Translations under genes and position numbers: made by a program
Assembly: GCA_017431585.1 (NCBI GenBank)
Contig: JAFRKU010000010.1
Span: 1-6,903, forward strand
DNA: 6,903 nt
DNA from: a bacterium
GTDB lineage: Bacteria > Patescibacteriota > Microgenomatia > UBA1400 > PJMF01
Direction of reading: 5' to 3'
The notes under the pieces: model-generated
The model's database searches: none
The model's input: the letters and a program-made list of their open reading frames with translations, nothing else
What the model was told of the DNA's origin: nothing
Shown here: piece after piece, positions 5,486-6,903 of the stretch
Numbering within the stretch: the stretch's first letter is position 1
Layout: each line of letters starts with the position of its first letter

Positions 5486-6568
5486 ATGCCATTGCCTTGT
5501 CGCTACATTTATATCATCTGTACCCTGGTTGCGCTCGCCACGCTCGGTTGGTGGAGCGCCAATCACTGGACCCGCTCACACGCGCTCACCCCCGCCAGCG
5601 ACACGCCCGTCGCTCCCGCCGATCCCCTCGCCGATGTACCCGCGCGCGCTCGTGCACTCACCATTCCCGCATTGCGGGAGCGCACTTATCACAGCCACCT
5701 CAATGTAGAAAAACTCCTGGAAACCGGCCCCAACTATCGCGCTTATTTGGCCAGTTACGATTCAGACGGCGCGCGCGTCTACGGTTTGCTCACCATTCCC
5801 ACCGGCGACACACCAGAAGGCGGTTGGCCCGCCATCGTCCTCATGCACGGCTACGTCAATCCGTCCACCTATCAAACCAACGGCACCGCCTATCGCGGTT
5901 GGTGGCAATCAGCCGCCCGCGACGGCCGGTTTGCCATTTTCAAACCCGACATGCGCGGCCACGGCCGATCAGAAGGGATCGCCACCGGTCCGTATTATTC
6001 CGCCGATTACGTCATCGACGCCCTCAATGCTCGCGCCGCTTTGGCCAGCAACGAGCTTATCAATGGCCAGCAAATCGGCTTCTGGGGCCACTCCATGTCT
6101 GGTAACACCCTGTTGCGCGCCGCTGCCGCGGCTCCAGATATACCAGCACTCGCATTGTGGGCCGGAGCAGTCTACACTTACCAAGACCTGGTCGATTATT
6201 GGATCACCGATCCCAGCTACTCGCCCGAGCGCGACCACACCACAGCTCGCGCCGCCCGCGAAGCCAGTGACAGCGACAGCCTCTTTGACCCGCGCCGCTC
6301 ACAATCGCCAGACTTTAGCACCCCCTTTTGGCACGCCATGATTCCCACCAACTATTTAACTGACTTGCAAGGCGCCATCACTATTCATCACGCCTTGGAT
6401 GATACCGTCGTCAGTTATCGCTACAGCGAGGACTTAAACGCCCTATTGGATCAAACCAGCGTCCCACACGAATATTTTACTTACCCCAGCGGCGGCCACA
6501 ACTTGACCGGCGCCACTTTCAGCACAGCTTTGAGCCGAACCTTGGATTTTTTCGCCCGTCACTTGTGA
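5486..6568 (+). CDS. Membrane-anchored alpha/beta hydrolase (S9 peptidase / esterase-like)
   Basis: The 360-residue product starts with a hydrophobic helix at about residues 7-24 (YIYIICTLVALATLGWW), an uncleaved anchor or signal, then a Pro/Ala-rich linker to about residue 55. The catalytic domain has HG (H121-G122 in VLMHGYVN, oxyanion hole), nucleophile S203 in GHSMSGN, acid D305 or D306 in HHALDDTVV, and H338 in SGGHNL, a complete Ser-Asp-His triad. The layout recalls the prolyl oligopeptidase (S9) and acetyl-esterase group; peptidase and esterase activity cannot be told apart here. The active site should face outward. No Shine-Dalgarno lies before ATG 5486, where transcription itself seems to start. 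The gene ends in TGA, which forms part of the next promoter. Confidence 0.9.
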   Translation: MPLPCRYIYIICTLVALATLGWWSANHWTRSHALTPASDTPVAPADPLADVPARARALTIPALRERTYHSHLNVEKLLETGPNYRAYLASYDSDGARVYGLLTIPTGDTPEGGWPAIVLMHGYVNPSTYQTNGTAYRGWWQSAARDGRFAIFKPDMRGHGRSEGIATGPYYSADYVIDALNARAALASNELINGQQIGFWGHSMSGNTLLRAAAAAPDIPALALWAGAVYTYQDLVDYWITDPSYSPERDHTTARAAREASDSDSLFDPRRSQSPDFSTPFWHAMIPTNYLTDLQGAITIHHALDDTVVSYRYSEDLNALLDQTSVPHEYFTYPSGGHNLTGATFSTALSRTLDFFARHL

Positions 6569-6574
6569 TATAAT
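6566..6574 (+). promoter_or_regulatory. Extended -10 promoter of the secreted-protein gene, fused to the preceding stop codon
   Basis: TGATATAAT fits the extended -10 consensus TGnTATAAT, and its TGA is the stop codon of the hydrolase gene. The best -35, TTGGAT at 6542-6547, has a poor 21-nt spacer. Transcription would start near 6581, only about 9 nt before ATG 6590. Confidence 0.55.
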
Positions 6575-6589
6575 AGTCACCGTTAATTT

Positions 6590-6903
6590 ATGTCAAAAAT
6601 ATTTTTCCATCTTGCCTTCTTTTGGTTAGCACTCAGCTCACTATGGCTCGCCGGCGGCCCGCCCGTCGCCCTGGCCAGCGATTATCCCACCTATACCGGC
6701 ACTTTTGCCACCGCCAGTGTTTCCATGATCAACGCCCGCAACTATCGCGCGCCCTATATTTACTCCGATAGCTATTTGCTCGAGTCTGATTCCACTGTCA
6801 ATCACCCCGGTTTAGCCCACGCCAGCGCCGCCCTCACTCTGGCGGCTTTCCCGCATTACGACGAACAAGGCGACGTCGATTTTTCCGCCGCTAGCCAAAC
6901 CGG
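6590..6903 (+). CDS. Secreted protein with lipase-class-3-like N-terminus, partial (C-terminus off the right edge)
   Basis: From ATG 6590, 104 codons stay open to the window edge. Residues 1-29 are a signal peptide: SK at the start, a hydrophobic core (IFFHLAFFWLALSSLWLAG), then PPVALA with probable cleavage after A29, before SDYPTY. The mature part contains YSDSYLLES followed by NHPGLAHASAALTLAAF (71-87). From memory, such a DSYFF...N..LA..S..LA.AAF pattern opens secreted class-3-lipase-like alpha/beta hydrolases; the catalytic Ser lies beyond the edge, so this call is tentative. No Shine-Dalgarno precedes the start, and the leader is predicted to be about 9 nt. It follows the membrane-anchored hydrolase by 21 nt but has its own -10. 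The G+C-rich composition matches that gene. Confidence 0.75.
   Translation, partial: MSKIFFHLAFFWLALSSLWLAGGPPVALASDYPTYTGTFATASVSMINARNYRAPYIYSDSYLLESDSTVNHPGLAHASAALTLAAFPHYDEQGDVDFSAASQT

Noticed and set aside
5497..6105. 202-codon plus-strand frame rich in Arg and His
   Set aside because: Out-of-frame shadow of the hydrolase with biased composition.
1..6903. TGA recoded as glycine, as in some candidate phyla
   Set aside because: TGA ends the hydrolase after a complete catalytic domain, and no gene needs read-through of TGA.

Overview
The window looks like bacterial chromosome read with the standard bacterial code: TGA, TAA and TAG all close plausible genes, and promoters are of the sigma70 type, mostly extended -10 (TGnTATAAT). 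No taxon can be proven from sequence alone. The CTP synthase differs from the textbook sequence at its CTP/UTP-site loop (YLNLDAG instead of Y-N-VDPG, and EHGDVFLCEDG). From memory of the family this resembles variants from small-genome candidate phyla (Patescibacteria/CPR). That is a low-to-moderate confidence inference.

Layout, left to right. (1) 1-430, minus: 5' part of an HD-domain phosphohydrolase gene, running off the left edge. (2) About 431-585: a divergent intergenic region with one promoter for each direction. (3) 586-2085, plus: an A+T-rich gene for a single-pass membrane-anchored protein of unknown function. (4) 2128-2770, minus: a small overlapping gene pair, a putative antitoxin followed by a PIN-domain (VapC-like) toxin, convergent with the gene before. 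(5) 2808-2973, minus: tRNA-Asp(GTC) with its promoter and a strong intrinsic terminator. (6) 3036-5363, plus: pyrG (CTP synthase) and a 1-Cys peroxiredoxin 12 nt apart, apparently an operon with its own promoter. (7) 5350-5461: a nested palindromic element made of a GC-rich hairpin flanked by two copies of an 18-bp palindrome. (8) 5486-6568, plus: a membrane-anchored alpha/beta hydrolase with a complete Ser-Asp-His triad. (9) 6590 to the edge, plus: the start of a secreted protein with a signal peptide and an N-terminal pattern recalling class-3-lipase-like proteins.

PyrG and the tRNA are housekeeping; the peroxiredoxin is a stress enzyme co-transcribed with pyrG. The toxin-antitoxin pair and the unknown membrane protein form a block visibly richer in A+T than its neighbours and look accessory. 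The two right-hand genes both encode exported hydrolase-like proteins, and both seem to be made from leaderless or nearly leaderless mRNAs.

The parts least explained by known features are the 5350-5461 palindromic element, whose right palindrome supplies the -35 box of the hydrolase gene, the unknown 499-residue membrane protein, and the unrecognised partner of the PIN toxin.
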